This document shows, one piece after another, positions 22,796 through 35,400 of a stretch of DNA of 64,000 nt. The DNA lies in contig JANUWF010001101.1 of assembly GCA_026120185.1 (NCBI GenBank), forward strand, positions 806,001 through 870,000. Reading direction: 5' to 3'. Below the pieces are notes generated by a model, which was given only the letters and a program-made list of their open reading frames with translations, searched no databases and was not told where the DNA came from. The DNA comes from Voacanga thouarsii (taxonomy: Eukaryota; Streptophyta; Magnoliopsida; Gentianales; Apocynaceae). Position 1 is the first letter of the stretch. Each line of letters opens with the position of its first letter. The position numbers and the translations under genes are program-made.

Positions 22796-23593
22796 CTACT
22801 TCTTGTCTTTAACGGTCTCCAAGTAGGCTTTGCAGTTGCGCCTCCAGTGGCTTATCTTGCCACAATGATGGCATGGGCCCTTGGTGGCAGCATCCTTCAT
22901 CTTCACACCACCTTTGGGCTTCATGGGAGCCTTATTCTTCTTTTGAACTTTCTTCTTAGAAGAAGAAGATTCTACCATTAAAACTGCATTGGAATCCTTC
23001 TTCATGGAGGACTCCGCAGTTTTTAGAAGATTGATCAACTCAGGAATGGTGGACTCAATCTTGTTCATCTGATAGTTAATCACAAATTGTGAAAAACTAT
23101 TAAGCAAAGATTGCAAAATTAAGTCAATACTTAAATCATGGTCCATCGCGAATCCGAGTGATCTAAGCTTCTCTATTAAGCCTAGCATTTTCAGCCCATG
23201 AGTGGCCACAGAAGAACCCTCTGTCATTTTGCAACGGAATAGTTACTTCAAGATCTCGTATCTCTCAGTTTTGGCTTGGGCGTCAAATAACTCTCGAAGA
23301 TGTAGTATAATCGATTGAGCATCCATATGCTCGTGCTATTTTTGTAACTCGGGAGTCATGGATGCTAGCATAATACATGATGTTGTATCACTATCCTCCT
23401 TGTGCCTTTTGTGGATAGCATGCTCATCAGCATGAGCATCTTGAGCTAGTAGTGGCGGAATAGGAGCATCTAGAACGTAGAGCAACTTTTCTGATTTGAG
23501 AATGATTCTCAAATTTCTATTCCAATCGAGGTAGTTTGATTCATTTAACTTGTTGGTTTCCAAGATGCTACGTAGGTTTAGGTTTGTTGACAT
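22796..23593 (-). pseudogene. gag: T1 gag
   Basis: The likely start is the ATG at 23593-23591 (M-S-T-N-L-N-L-R-S-I-L), because that is where copia Gag similarity begins; an upstream in-frame Met at 23683 is leader. It contains N-Y-L-D-W-N-R-N-L and a capsid part ending M-N-K-I-E-S-T-I-P-E-L. The zinc knuckle C-H-H-C-G-K-I-S-H-W-R-R-N-C at 22873-22832 is intact. A frame break near 23335 and a TAA at 23245-23243 are the main lesions. This is the least decayed gag in the window. Confidence 0.88.
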
Positions 23594-25490
23594 GATGCAA
23601 GTGTCCGAGATGTAAAGATAGAGAGGATTAGCTACTATATATGCACATGAAATGTAAATAATTAGGACTTTAATTAAACGCATTTTTACTCTACTATTTT
23701 ACTCAAACTAATAGCCCCCACTACTGATTCGGAAAAGCCCGTTGGAAGCTTTCCTAGTGGATCGGTATCCAAATTCCTCAAGAATAACCTTGGGTTTTGC
23801 CCAACAAGCTACCCTTAAGTTTATTGGTAGGTATCCAATACCAATTACATCGTATGTGACTACCGGATCATTGTGTGATTAACAGTTTTTAATCTTAAAG
23901 CCTTTTGGGCTACCCCAACTTTTCCTCTAAATTTCTTTATGCTTGAATTTGCCCAACCAGGATAAAGAATTTAGTTAAACTTGATCCATTAATCAGGAAT
24001 TTAATTCCATAGCTTGAACATGCCCGATGTCAAGTAGTCTTGGGTTTGCCCAGCAACCTGGTCTTGAAAAACGACTCTCATTCTTATCATATTAACGGAA
24101 AGAATTAGGTTTAATATTAATTGAGGGATTTGTTCCTTTTAGTGATTTCAATAAATGACATGCATAAAAATCAATAAATCACATAATTGATAATCATGGT
24201 AATAAAGCGATTATGTGGTATGGTTATGGACTTTACCCTAAATTAATTTCTTTGAGCCATAAAAGAAATTAATATAGTAAACCCTATGTGTTTATGCATG
24301 ATTTAAGTAGTAGGTCTTACCTTCTCGCCTTGTTTTAGTTGTCATCTCCAAAATAAAATAATTCTACTCCTATCTAACCTATGTAAACTAATTACATAAT
24401 TTCCTAAAGCGAGAAAATTTCGAGTTACATTCGAGGGGAGTTAGATGAGAAGAGAATTACATAAGAATTCCAGAGAAGGCAGGACACGCATGCCCTATTT
24501 CATAAAAAACCAAAACTGTAAAATGCATGAACAGATATAATTGGTTTTAGACCATAACCATCCACTATGCCATTAATTATGCTTAAACAAAATAAACATA
24601 TAAATTTTATTATTCCAAAATCACTATTTTGAAAAAATAAAACAAATTCTAAAATTAATATTTTAGAAAAATACATTAATTCTAAATTTTCAAAATCACT
24701 ATTTTGAAAATAAAATTATTTACCTCAAAACTTATTTTGAGAAAATGCTTTTGGATCCCGTCTCTGGTAATGATAACAGTGGTCCCGCTGGCCGGTCAGC
24801 GGGTGGGGGTTAAGAGGGCAGTGCCCCTTGAAAGAAAATTTCATTTTAGCGCCTTTCATCATATGAGATTTTTCCCTTTCAAAACCCTTTTTTAATTTTT
24901 TTTATTTTACTGGAACGTCGAAATAGAGCAGAATCGGCGTCAGTTTGGAAGCCAGAGCTGGTGTCGGCTGTGGTCTAATTTTAAGAAAAAAAATTTCAAA
25001 AATGATTTTTGGACATCGTGTAACAACACGGAACTAGTGCCGGTTTAGAGCTAGAGCCGATGCCGGTTGTAGTCGGGAAGAGGCGGCGATTTTCAAAAAA
25101 ATTTCAGAAACAATTTCTAGAACCCTTATCTTCTGCAATAGTTTAGTGAGAACAATTCTCAGCAGGGCTTTTCTGTTTTGAAGCTCAAAACAACAACCAA
25201 TTTGTTAGTTTAAACAAAACAAATCAGAAATTTAGGATGAAACGAAAAGCAATCAACACATGTTCAAGAAAACGTTTTTCTGCAAAAAATTGCAACACAT
25301 AAAGAAAACATTTTTCTTTTGAAATATGCTGTAACTATTGCACAATCATATTGTGCTACAGACCCAACTCACAATGCTCGAAACAATTTCGACTCATGTG
25401 AAAACAATTTTCACAGTGAACAAAGACATACACAATTACATGAAACAGCTTACACGCAAGAAATAATGTCTGCAACTCACACATAGCAAG
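23594..25490 (-). other. T1 leader between PBS and gag
   Basis: About 1.9 kb without coding potential. It is AT-rich except for a GC-rich block at about 24770-25080 with recurring GCCGGT/GGCGTC words. Such a long 5' leader also occurs in A2. Confidence 0.6.
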
Positions 25491-25503
25491 GCTTTGATAC
25501 CAC
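25491..25503 (-). other. T1 primer-binding site
   Basis: Minus-strand GTGGTATCAAAGCC-type sequence directly after the 5' LTR; one base differs from the common TGGTATCAGAGC complementary to initiator tRNA-Met. Confidence 0.85.
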
Positions 25504-27255
25504 TATTGGGTATCTCACGCATATCATATATGGCACAATGGAAAAATAACAACGAGATACCAATCCCATGATCCGCATATGTGTGGAAAATAAGACGTAA
25601 AGAGAACAAATGTAACAGCACTACCTTTCTTTGAGTGTCTGAAAAATAAATTTTTTTCTTCTTCAAGTCGAGATGTGATCCAGTAATCCTCTTGATCAAA
25701 CACTACGAGAATTGAATGTACAACCACTATAATCACAGTGTGAGATTATCTCTAACAGAAATCCACACAGAGAATGATACTTAAGCACCAAGATTTTCTG
25801 TGCTAGCAGAAAAACAACAATGGCAGCTAGGGTTCTTCTTGTTTTTTAGAAAAATGAGAGAAAGAAAGAGAAGATGAGGAGATCGTGTATCCCCTAAGAT
25901 TTTTGTATAGTTGTTTCCGTTAATCCCCTTCCAATTTTTGGTTTCGTGCATATATTCATATCACACGAAAAACCCTACCAAAAACTGAGAATTCTAAAAC
26001 AATTAGAATTCCCAAATTGTAATTAGAAACATCAAGTTCTCACAATTACAATTTAGACAAAAAATTATAACTAATTATAATTTGACCATAACAACTTCTC
26101 TTTCTAACAATTAAACCCCACTGTGTTATCAAATAACATCTTAAGTATATAATCTTCTATTGTGTGCGACCTATTAGGTTTTCCAGTTAATTGATAGTGA
26201 ATATGAATTAATTCAAACGTCTTTGAGATTAATAATCTATAATTAATTAAAATTAATCATATTAATTCTAATTAGAATTAGTTTATTTATTCATCAATTA
26301 ATAAACACATATTCCCAGATCATAAGTGGTATCTAGCAACATATCATGACCACTCAAGAGTCTAGGAAGTCAAGTGGCTTGACATGAACCCTTCAATAAC
26401 AAACTACAGTGCAATTAACTCCTTTTAACACATAATATCTTATTCAGTTTGGAGTACGGAATTACTGCCAACTCCCTCTAGAATATATTAATTCTGGCCT
26501 GAATATAATAGTACTTGTACCAGGAACCCACTGCTCTAGATGTGTATGAATTGGAACTATTTTCAATACACAGACGCCTTGGCCAAGAACTTCTCGAGTA
26601 GTAATTCCTACAAGTGGCCATGAGATATTCGCCCCTACTATTAGGAGTGGTGAATCCTTTATTGACCCTCTCAACTACTTTCATTTACCTCACAATGTAC
26701 CTAATATCCATCCCATAGGCGGCCCTCGATCTGGCTCCAGAGATTGGAATCAAAGCACAGTGCTCAGCAAACAAGTACGTTGGAGATCTCAAGTCTAAAG
26801 ATACTTGCACGTTTGCTATATTAAGATTATATCACTGGTACTAAATAGTTATCTATGTGATTATCTCATAGTTAGGTCATCCAATGTACTTGTTCCATTA
26901 ATAAGCATCCATGTGTTAACTTTGAGTATCTCAATACTCACGGATATGAGAACCACCGCCTGATCAAATCAGGAAGTCTAACACATGCTAGTCTTAACGC
27001 ATTAATGATGTCCAGTCTTATTAATACTACAATTAGGGACTATTTAAGTACTAACACTCTACAATGTAGTAGGAATCTTAAATCATAATCTCTATTATGA
27101 TTTTCTTAAAACAATATTGTACTAGGGACTTTATCTAACAGTTATATTACATGAAAGTAAATAAAAGAAACTGTAAGATAAATAATACCTTTTATTAATA
27201 GAAAATGTGTCATATACAATTTATAAGTGATTGCCTCTAGGGCATAACACTAACA
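25504..27255 (-). repeat. T1 5' LTR
   Basis: Aligns end to end with 17945-19652. The terminal TG on the plus strand has become TA (25504). The outer end CATAACACTAACA is followed by the TAAAT target duplicate and then S1 sequence. Confidence 0.92.
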
Positions 27256-27316
27256 TAAATATCATTATTTTTATATTAATTCTATCAAGTTTTTCATCAC
27301 TTAAAGAGGGAGAGAT

Positions 27317-28564
27317 TGTTAGCCGTAAGGGTATTTTCCTGTGTTTTAATTTATAACAAATATTGATGAAGACTAATTTATGTGACGTACATGTGATAGA
27401 ACATGTTTGACTCAATTCTTTTAAGGCATGCATATAAGGTTGCTAAGCAGCTCTTGAGAAAATAGAATCTAAAGTGGTGATTGATCAAGAACAACCTTAA
27501 CCTAAAAGCTCACAAGATCATGAAGTCATTAAGAAAGAACTTTAGACTACGAATCTTTTTGTTAAGGTATTTTGTGTAAATTCTTATGTCTTCTTTACCT
27601 TATGATTCAGTTTATTTCTATTTTGAAGCACACAAGAAATAAGATTTCAAAGTATTAAGTGTTCAGAATTTTGGATTGAATAGTTTGGATAACTCTGTAT
27701 CCAAAATATTCATTCAAAACACTGTGAACAGTGTCAAAATATTTCTGCCAAGAAAAGTACCATTTTGGACTCACATTTTTGGATGCACTATCGTCCGATC
27801 TTTAAGTCCAAAACTCTAAAAAATCTAACAGCGTGAAACTGGTCATTTCTAGCCGTTGGAGCTTTACTTTTTGCTTCTATAAAAAGTTTCAAAACTCGAT
27901 TTTAAAGTAGATTTTTGTCCTATCTTTCTAAGAAACACTCTTACTCTCTAGAATACAAAACTCTCCATTTTCATTAGTGCTTCAAAATGAAATCAAATTA
28001 CTTCAAAAAGATAAAGGTTGTTAGTGCTCATTTGTTTGTACAATTGTTAAAAAGTATGAGCTATTTCTAATTTATTTCTATAATTCTTTTTGTGCATCAA
28101 GGTTATGGTGTAAAACCATTTGAAGTAAGCCTTGATTAGTTATTGATTGAGAGGTTTTGGTAAAATCAAGTGTGGTGATCCTCTTATGTAGTTGGTCTAG
28201 TTAGACACCGTCAAGTTGGCTGAGTTTAAAGAAATTGGGTTTAAAATGCTTAAGTGTTCATTCTTTTTGCATTTAATTTTGACAGGCTGCGAACTTCTTT
28301 GCTTAAAAGTTTTCAAATCATTCAAAAGAAATTTTTATGATTCTCACCAATCCATATCCATTCTTGTATTAATTGCACATCTCCTGTCTCATCTCATTCA
28401 GATCGTAGTTGGTCCTTAAAATGGTTCAAAAGCTTTTCATTGTATCACTAGCAAACTCCTCGATCTGAAATACAAAAAGAGGATTTCAAAAAAATAGATT
28501 TTTGAAAAGTTTTTAAAATTTACCAAAAACCTTATTCACCCCCCCCCCCTTCTAAGGTTTTTCA
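27317..28564 (+). repeat. S-family LTR between S1 and S2
   Basis: Starts TGTTAGCCGTAAGGG directly after the purine tract AAAGAGGGAGAGAT and ends TTTTTCA before the S2 PBS. It is homologous to 32288-33550 and 46957-48257. A run of 11 C precedes the 3' end (about 28539-28549). Confidence 0.9.
27878..27886 (+). promoter_or_regulatory. TATA box of S-family LTR
   Basis: TATAAAAAG lies at the same relative place as TATAAAAGG in LTR 32288-33550 (32826) and TATAAAAG in LTR 46957-48257 (47524). Its conservation among otherwise diverged LTRs supports a retroelement promoter. Confidence 0.6.
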
Positions 28565-28566
28565 TT

Positions 28567-28583
28567 TGGTATCAGAGCGTTGG
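28567..28583 (+). other. S2 primer-binding site
   Basis: TGGTATCAGAGCGTTGG starts two bases after the LTR end; a perfect match to the usual initiator tRNA-Met PBS core. Confidence 0.88.
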
Positions 28584-28650
28584 TCTACTCTTCTTCGGCT
28601 AAACAACCTTGTAGAAAAAATTCTTATGGTAAGTATCTTCTCTTTTTCCT

Positions 28651-30406
28651 ATGTCGAAGGATCCTCAACAAATAGACCTCATTTGTTCAATAGGAGTAAT
28701 TTCACATTCTAGAAAAATCGCAAAAAGATCTCTATTTGTTCAATTAATTTTGAGCTATGGAACTTAATTGAAAGAGGACCATATGTTCCTTCTAGAAGTG
28801 TTGAAGGTCGAATAGTTCTAAAACAGAGTGATGAATATAATGCTGAAGATAATGCTAAAATGAAATTAAATTTTCAAGCTATGAACATTCTATATTGTAC
28901 CCTTGATGCCATTGAATATTACTGAGTAAATGGCTGTGATTCAACCCATGACATGTGGAGATTGTTTGAAGCCACCCACGAGGGGACAAATTAAGTGAAT
29001 GAGTCTAAGTTGAGATTTTTAATTCATGATTATGAATTATTCATTATGAAGCCAAATGAGAATATAAGTGATATGTTTACTAGATTCACAAACATTGCAA
29101 ATGGACTTAAGGCTTATGGGAAAAGATATTCCCTTGGTGAACAATATAGAAAAATTCTAGATGCTTTACAATAGAGCTGGCAGCCTAAAGCTTTAGTTGT
29201 GGAGGGATCAAAAGACTTGAAAACCTTACCGATTGAAGAGCTAATTGGCTCTCTCCTAACTCATGAAATGAAACTCAAAAGGTTTCATGAGTCTAATAAC
29301 CATGACAAAGACAAAAGTGGAATAGCATTGAAAGTTGCTGATTAGGATGTTGAAAGTAGCCAATCTAATAGTAATGAGAGAACTGAAGTGGGTACTGAAG
29401 AATTGGCCATAATTGCAAAGAAATTCAGAAGAATGTTTAAAAAGGAAAACTTGAAAAGTGGAAAAAAGTTCGTGAAAAGGAATAGATAGACCTCATCCTT
29501 TAAGCGTCAATGTCATGAATGCAACAATACAATACACTTCATTGCTGACTACCCAATAGCCAAAGAGAAAGAAGGCAAAATGCTCAAGAAGAAAAAAAAG
29601 GATCTGAAAACAAAGAAGGAAAAAAGACCAATAGGAATTAAAATGAGTCCGAATATGAGGAAAATGGTGATTCTGGAAATAAAACTGCTAACATATGCTT
29701 CATGGCAGTAGAGGATAAGGTAAACTCCTCTTTATCTAACCTTGCAGCTGAATTGCATGATTCTACTTACGATAATATTGATGATCTAAATGCCCTTCTT
29801 AATGGTATACTACATGAACTGAAAAGATTGTCAAAAAGGAACCAGGAAATAAAGGTGAAAATTGATTCACTATCAATTGAAAATGACAATCTGGTAAGTG
29901 AGAACAAAACTTTTCTTGACTCCATGTGCTGTCTGAATGTTGAAAAAGAAATCATGTCTACTTTCTTGAACTATTCTACTCTTGAAAATAAATGTTTGTA
30001 TAATCGAGTCTCTTCTCTTGAAGTCATGATATGTGAATTTGATAATATGAAAACACAAGTTGATGATTTCACTACTTGTATTGAAAAATACTCTACTGGC
30101 CAATGCAACTTGAATAAACTTCTTAGAGCTCAACGGATGGCTAGAAATAGAAATGGCCTTGGCTATAGTAATTTGTACAAATCAGGAAAACATAAGTCTT
30201 ATTTTGTAAAAGCAAGCTCCTCAAACAAAAATCATACATGTTGCACTTATTGTGGTAAAAATAGACACGTTGCATCTAGGTGTCACATTAGGAAAAGCAT
30301 TAGTTTAGAAATGAAAACTAATTGGAGAATAAAAAGAATCACTACTAACCCCTATGGACCCAAGAAGATATGGATACCAAAAATCACTCTCCCATCTCGT
30401 GTATAG
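28651..30406 (+). pseudogene. gag: S2 gag
   Basis: The ATG at 28651 begins M-S-K-D-P; the frame is lost near 28730 and regained in F-E-L-W-N-L-I-E-R-G-P. A copia-type capsid domain follows (H-D-M-W-R-L-F, M-F-T-R-F-T-N-I, L-L-T-H-E-M-K-L). Stops are at 28923 (TGA), 29172 (TAG), 29343 and 29487. The first zinc knuckle has lost its last Cys (C-H-E-C ... D-Y). From 29702 an uninterrupted 234-residue frame holds a coiled-coil-like region and a second knuckle C-T-Y-C-G-K-N-R-H-V-A-S-R-C. It ends after N-P-Y-G-P-K-K-I-W at 30406. Confidence 0.87.
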
Positions 30407-31618
30407 GCACGTTCATTAGAGAAAATGAGCTTTATAAAGTGGTTCTTGGATAGTGGACGCTGAAGACACATGACCGGAAATGCAACCTTATTAGAAGATG
30501 TTCGAGCTATAAATGATAAGTTTGTTACCTTTGGAGACAAAAAGAAAGAAAAGATACTTGGCATAGGTAACATTGGTAAAGGATCTTCAACCATTATTAA
30601 ACAAGTATTATTGATTAATGAGCTAAAATACAACTTATTGAGCATTAGTCAATTGTGTGACAATGGTTACAAAGTTACTTTTGAGAAATATTCTTGCTCT
30701 ATTATGGACAGCTCAAGTAATGAAATAATTTTTGTAGCCAATCGTGTTGGAAATATATATGTATTCAATCTTGATGATCTTATGGCTCATGATATTAGAT
30801 GCCTTTTCGTGCATGATAATGATGGCTATTTATGGCATAGAAGATTAGGCCATGTATCATTAGATTTGCTAAACAAATTATCTTCAAAATAACTTGTTAG
30901 GAAACTGTCTAAAATGAGGTTTGATAAAAACAGAATTTGTGATGCATGCTAATTTGGAAAATAGATCAAAATATCCTTTAAGCCTAAGAAAATGATTTCC
31001 ACATCAAAATCCATTGAATTAATACATATGGATTTGTTTGGATCTATGAGGACCACTAGTCTTTGTGGTAAGAAGTATGCTTATATTCTTGTAGATGATT
31101 TCTCAAGATTTACTTGGACTTTATTTCTCGGATAAGAAGATGAGGCATTTTCTGAATTCTCTAAATTATTCAAGCGTGTCTAAAACTCTATTAGATGCAA
31201 ATTAACTTCTTTTAGGAGTGACAATGGTAGAGAATTTTGCAACAATGAGTTTACATATTTTTGTGATGTAAATGGAGTTTTTCACAACTTTTCAACTACT
31301 TAAACCCCTCAACAAAATGGTATTGTTAAAAGTAAAAATAGAACCTTGCACGAAATGGCTAGATCCATGATTTGTGAAAACTCTCTTCCGAAATAATTTT
31401 AGGCTGAAACTATCAATACAACATGTTATATTGTTAATCGAATCATGCTAAGACATTTTCTAAAGCAAACACCATTTGAACTTATGTTTGATAAAACTTA
31501 TTATTTCCTATTTTAATGTTTTTGGCTGCAAATGTTTTGTTTTTAATACCTGAGACAATCTTGAAAAATTTTATAGCAAATCCGATAAGGCTGTATTCCT
31601 TAGATACTCTTCCAATAA
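30407..31618 (+). pseudogene. pol: S2 pol remnant: protease and integrase only
   Basis: Protease near 30440-30475 keeps D-S-G but then R and a stop. The pre-integrase part is open at 30470-30892. Integrase keeps H-M-D-L-F-G and S-D-N-G-R-E-F, with stops at 30890, 30950, 30962 and later. The gene ends in the integrase C-terminal part (S-N-K-K), where it is fused directly to ORF3 at about 31619-31630. RT, RNase H and the ORF3 N-terminus are deleted. Confidence 0.85.
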
Positions 31619-32165
31619 GAAGAATGTGTACAACTTTGAGTCATTCGAGAGGATGGGATACGTGAGAATGGAAAATGAGTGGAAGCTGCTTAGAGATACA
31701 ACTAATGATGAAAAGGAAAGGTTGTTAAAGGTTAAGGCCGAAGGCGAGACTGCCCAACCCGTAGAAGTAAAACGAACGGCTGAGTTAGAAACTCAAGAAG
31801 AATCCTCTAGTAAGGGAAATTAGAAAAATTAGGACATACGCATCAGTCAGAGCATTCTGGAAGCAATTAATTTGCTGGCTGTTAAGGTAGACAACCACAG
31901 TTAAGAAATCCAGACATTTGGGTATAGACTAATGGCTGTTGAAAAGAAGGATCATAAGGCTACCCAAGAGGAAGAACATACCAAAAGAACCACCTCTGCA
32001 CATGCTACAGAAGGAGCTGGTCAACAGACTGAATAAGCAAAATAGCCAAGCCTGAGAAAGGAATCTGGGCAAACCATAACTAGTCCAAAGGATAAAAAAC
32101 CGAAGGTTGATGCTCTTGTCTCAGTTGCCCCTACGGAAGTTCCTGTCTCATCTAGAAAAAGGTAT
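31619..32165 (+). pseudogene. S2 ORF3, C-terminal fragment fused to pol
   Basis: Starts at N-V-Y-N-F-E-S-F-E-R-M-G-Y-V (about 31624) and corresponds to S1 15884 and S3 45045 onward. The open stretch 31626-31823 covers the charged tail. Stops follow. The fragment ends at S-S-R-K-R, where a second deletion joins it at about 32162 to sequence just upstream of the LTR. Confidence 0.75.
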
Positions 32166-32287
32166 AATTTTATTAAATTTCAATGAAAAATATTCTCATT
32201 TCTCTCTGTCTAACATGTTTGTACTGTACATTTTATTAATTTTATATCAATCTCATCAAATTTGTCATCACTCAAAAAGTGGGAGAT
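32166..32287 (+). other. S2 3' remnant and polypurine tract
   Basis: Only about 120 bases of the 1.2-kb 3' noncoding region remain (TTTCAATGAAAAATATTCTC onward). The tract AAAAAGTGGGAGAT (about 32274-32287) precedes the LTR. Confidence 0.75.
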
Positions 32288-33550
32288 TGTTAGCCCTAAG
32301 GGCATTCTCCTATGTTTTAACTTATGACAAACATTGATAATGACTTATTTGTGTGACTTACATGTGATAGGACATATTTGACTTAGTTCTTTCAAATGAT
32401 GCATATAAGGTTGCCAAGCAGCTCTTGAAGAAATGGAATCCAAAGTGATGATTGATCAAGAACAACCTCAGCCTAATAGTTCATAAGATCATGAAGTCCT
32501 TGAAAAAGAACTTTAGACTAAGAATATTTTTGTCAAGGTATTTTGTGTAAATTCCTATGTCTTCTTTACCTTATGATTAGTTTATTTTTATCTTAAAGCA
32601 TACAAAAAAAAAAGATTTCAAAGTATTAAGTCTTTAGAATTTTGGATTAAGTAGTTTGGATAACTCTGCATCCAAAAGATTCATCCAAAACTCTGTGAAC
32701 AGTGTTAAAATATTTGTCTAGAAAAGTGCCATTTTGGACTCACCTTTTGGATGCACTATCGTCCGATCTTTGAGTCTAAAACTCTAGAAAATCTGACAGC
32801 GTTTCTAGCCGTTCCTTTTTGCTTTTATAAAAGGTTTCAAAACTTAATTTTAAAATAGAACTTTGTCTTATCTTTCTAAGAAACACTCTTACTCTCTAGA
32901 ATACAAAAATCTCCTTTTTTATTAGTGCTTCAAAGTGAAATTAAATTACTTCAAAAAGGTAAAGGTTGTTGGTACTTATTTATTTGTACATTTGCGCAAA
33001 AGTGTGAGTTATTTCTAATTCATTTCTATAATCCTTTTGTACATCAAGGCTGTGGTGTAAAACCCATTTAGGGTGAGCCTTGATTAGTTGTTGATTGAGA
33101 GGTTTTGGTAAAACCAAGTATGGTGATCCTCTTATGTAATTGGTGTAGTTAGACACCGTTGAGTTGGTTGAGTTTAAAGAAATTTAGTTTAAAATCCTAA
33201 GTGTGAGCTTAAGGTAGTGGATGCAGATCCTGGTAGATTGAACCACTATAAATCTCGTATTCATTCTCTTTGGATTTAATCTGCAAACTTCTTTGCTTAA
33301 AATTTTTCAAATCATTCAAAAGAAATCTTTATAATTCTCACCAACCCATCTTCATTCTTGTATTAATTACACATGTCTTGTCTTATCTCATTCAATTATA
33401 GTTGGTCCTTAAGACGGTTCAAAAGTTCTTCATTGTATTACTAGCAAACTCCTCGATCTGAAATACAAAAGGAGGATTTCCAAAAAATAGATTTTTGAAA
33501 TGTTTCTTAAATTTGCCAAAAATCTTATTCACCCCCTATAAGGTTTTTCA
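32288..33550 (+). repeat. S-family LTR between S2 and S3
   Basis: Starts TGTTAGCCCTAAGGG and ends TTTTTCA. TATA box at 32826-32833. A degenerate PBS, TAGTATTAGAGC, follows at 33553. Confidence 0.9.
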
Positions 33551-33636
33551 TTTAGTATTAGAGCATTGGTCTACTGTTTTTCAGCTAAACAACCTTGTGG
33601 AAAATATTCTTATAGTAAATATCTTCTCTCTTTCCT

Positions 33637-35400
33637 ATGTCAAAGGATCCTCGACAAATAGATCTCCTTTGCTCAATGGGAATAATTACACATTTTGAAT
33701 AAAATCGCATGAAAATCTATGTTTGCTCAATTAATTTTGAGCTATGGAACTTAATTGAAAGAGGACCATATGTTTCTTCTAGGAGTGTTGAAGGTCGAAT
33801 AGTTCCAAAATAGAGTGATGAATATGATGCTGAAGACAATGCTAAAATGATATTAAAATTTCAAACTATGAATATTCTATGTTTTGCCCTTGATGCCACT
33901 GAATATAACTGAGTAAGTGGCTGTGATTCGGCCCATGACATGTGGAGATTGTTTGATGTTACCCACGAGGGGACAAATCAAGTGAAGGAGTTTAAGTTGG
34001 GACTTTTGATTCATGATTATGAATTATTCACTATGAAGCCAAATAAGAGTATAACTGATATGTTTACTAGATTCACAAACATTACAAATGAACTTAAGGC
34101 TTATAGAAAAAGCTATTCCCTTGGTGAACAATATAGAAAAATTTTGGATGCTTTACCATAGAGCTGGCAACCTAAAGCTCTAGCTGTGGAGGAATTAAAA
34201 GACCTAAAAACCTTACTGACTGTAGAGCTAATTAGCTCTCTTCTAACTCATAAAATGAAACTCAAAAAGTTTTAAGAGTCTGATGACCATGACAGAGGCA
34301 AAAAAGGAATAGCACTGAAAGTTGCTGATGAGAACGCTGAAAGTATCCAATCTGATAGTGATGATAGAACTAAAGTGGATACCGAAGAATTAGCCATGAT
34401 CACAAAGAAATTCAGAAGAATGTTCAAAAAGGGAAACTTCAAAAGAGGAAAAAAGTTCGTGAAAAGGAAGGGACATACCTCATCCTTTAAACCTCAATGT
34501 TATGAATGCAAAAGTATAGAATACTTTATTGCTGACTGCCCAATAGCTAAAGAGAAAGAAGGCAAAATACTCAAGAAGAAAAAGAAGGATCTGAAAACAA
34601 AGAGGGAAAAGGGCTAATATGAACTTAGGATCAAAATGAGTCCGAATCTGAAGAAAATGGAGATTCTGAAAATGAAATTGCTAACGTATGCTTCATGGTA
34701 GTAGAGGATAAGGTAAACTCCTCCTTATCTAACCTTGTAGCTGAATTACATGATTTTACTTGCGATAATATTGATGATTAAAATGCTTTTCTTATTGATA
34801 TATTCTATGAACTAAAAAAAATTGTCAAAAAGGAACAAGAAAATGAAGGTGAAAATTGATTTACTATCAATTGAAAATGACAATCTAATAAGTGAGAACA
34901 AAACTCTTCTTAACTCCATGAGCTACCTGAATGTTGAAAAAGAAATTATTTCTGCTTTCTTGAACTGTTCTACTCTTGAGAATAAATGTTTGTATGATTA
35001 AGTCTCATCTCCTGAAGTCATGATCTATGAATTCGATAATATGAAAATGAAAGTTGATGATCTCACTATTTATATTGAAAAATTCACTGATGGCCGAAGC
35101 AACCTGAATAAACTTTTTGGAGCTCAATGGATGGCTGGAAATAGAAATGGCCTTAGCTATAGTATTCTGCACAAATCAGGAAAACACAAATCTTATTTTG
35201 TAAAAGCAACCTCCTCAAATAGAAATCATACATGTTGCACTTATTGTGGTAAAAATGGACACATTGCATCTAGGTGTCAAATTAGGAAAAGCATTGGTTT
35301 ATGAATGAAAACTAATTGGAGAATTAAAAGAATCGCTACTAACCCCTATGGACCCAAAAAGATATAAGTACTAAAAATTATTCTCCCATCTCGTGTATAG
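33637..35400 (+). pseudogene. gag: S3 gag
   Basis: The ATG at 33637 gives M-S-K-D-P. Capsid domain at about 33740-34260, with stops at 33910 (TGA) and 34159 (TAG) shared with S2. The first zinc knuckle has His replaced by Tyr (C-Y-E-C ... Y-F-I-A-D-C, about 34500-34540). The second, C-T-Y-C-G-K-N-G-H-I-A-S-R-C (about 35237-35278), is intact. Several frameshifts lie between 34617 and 35020. N-P-Y-G-P-K-K precedes protease. Confidence 0.86.

Larger units (their letters stand above)
17945..27255 (-). mobile_element. Copia retrotransposon T1, complete but degenerate, nested in S1
   Basis: A full-length minus-strand element with two LTRs (17945-19652 and 25504-27255), PPT at about 19653-19665, PBS at 25491-25503, and gag and pol between them. 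The target-site duplication is TACAT (17940-17944) versus TAAAT (27256-27260), one mismatch; S3 at the same place reads TACAT uninterrupted. The LTRs differ at many positions (roughly one in eight to ten by eye at their ends), so the insertion is old. It is a different copia family from A1/A2 and S. Confidence 0.92.
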
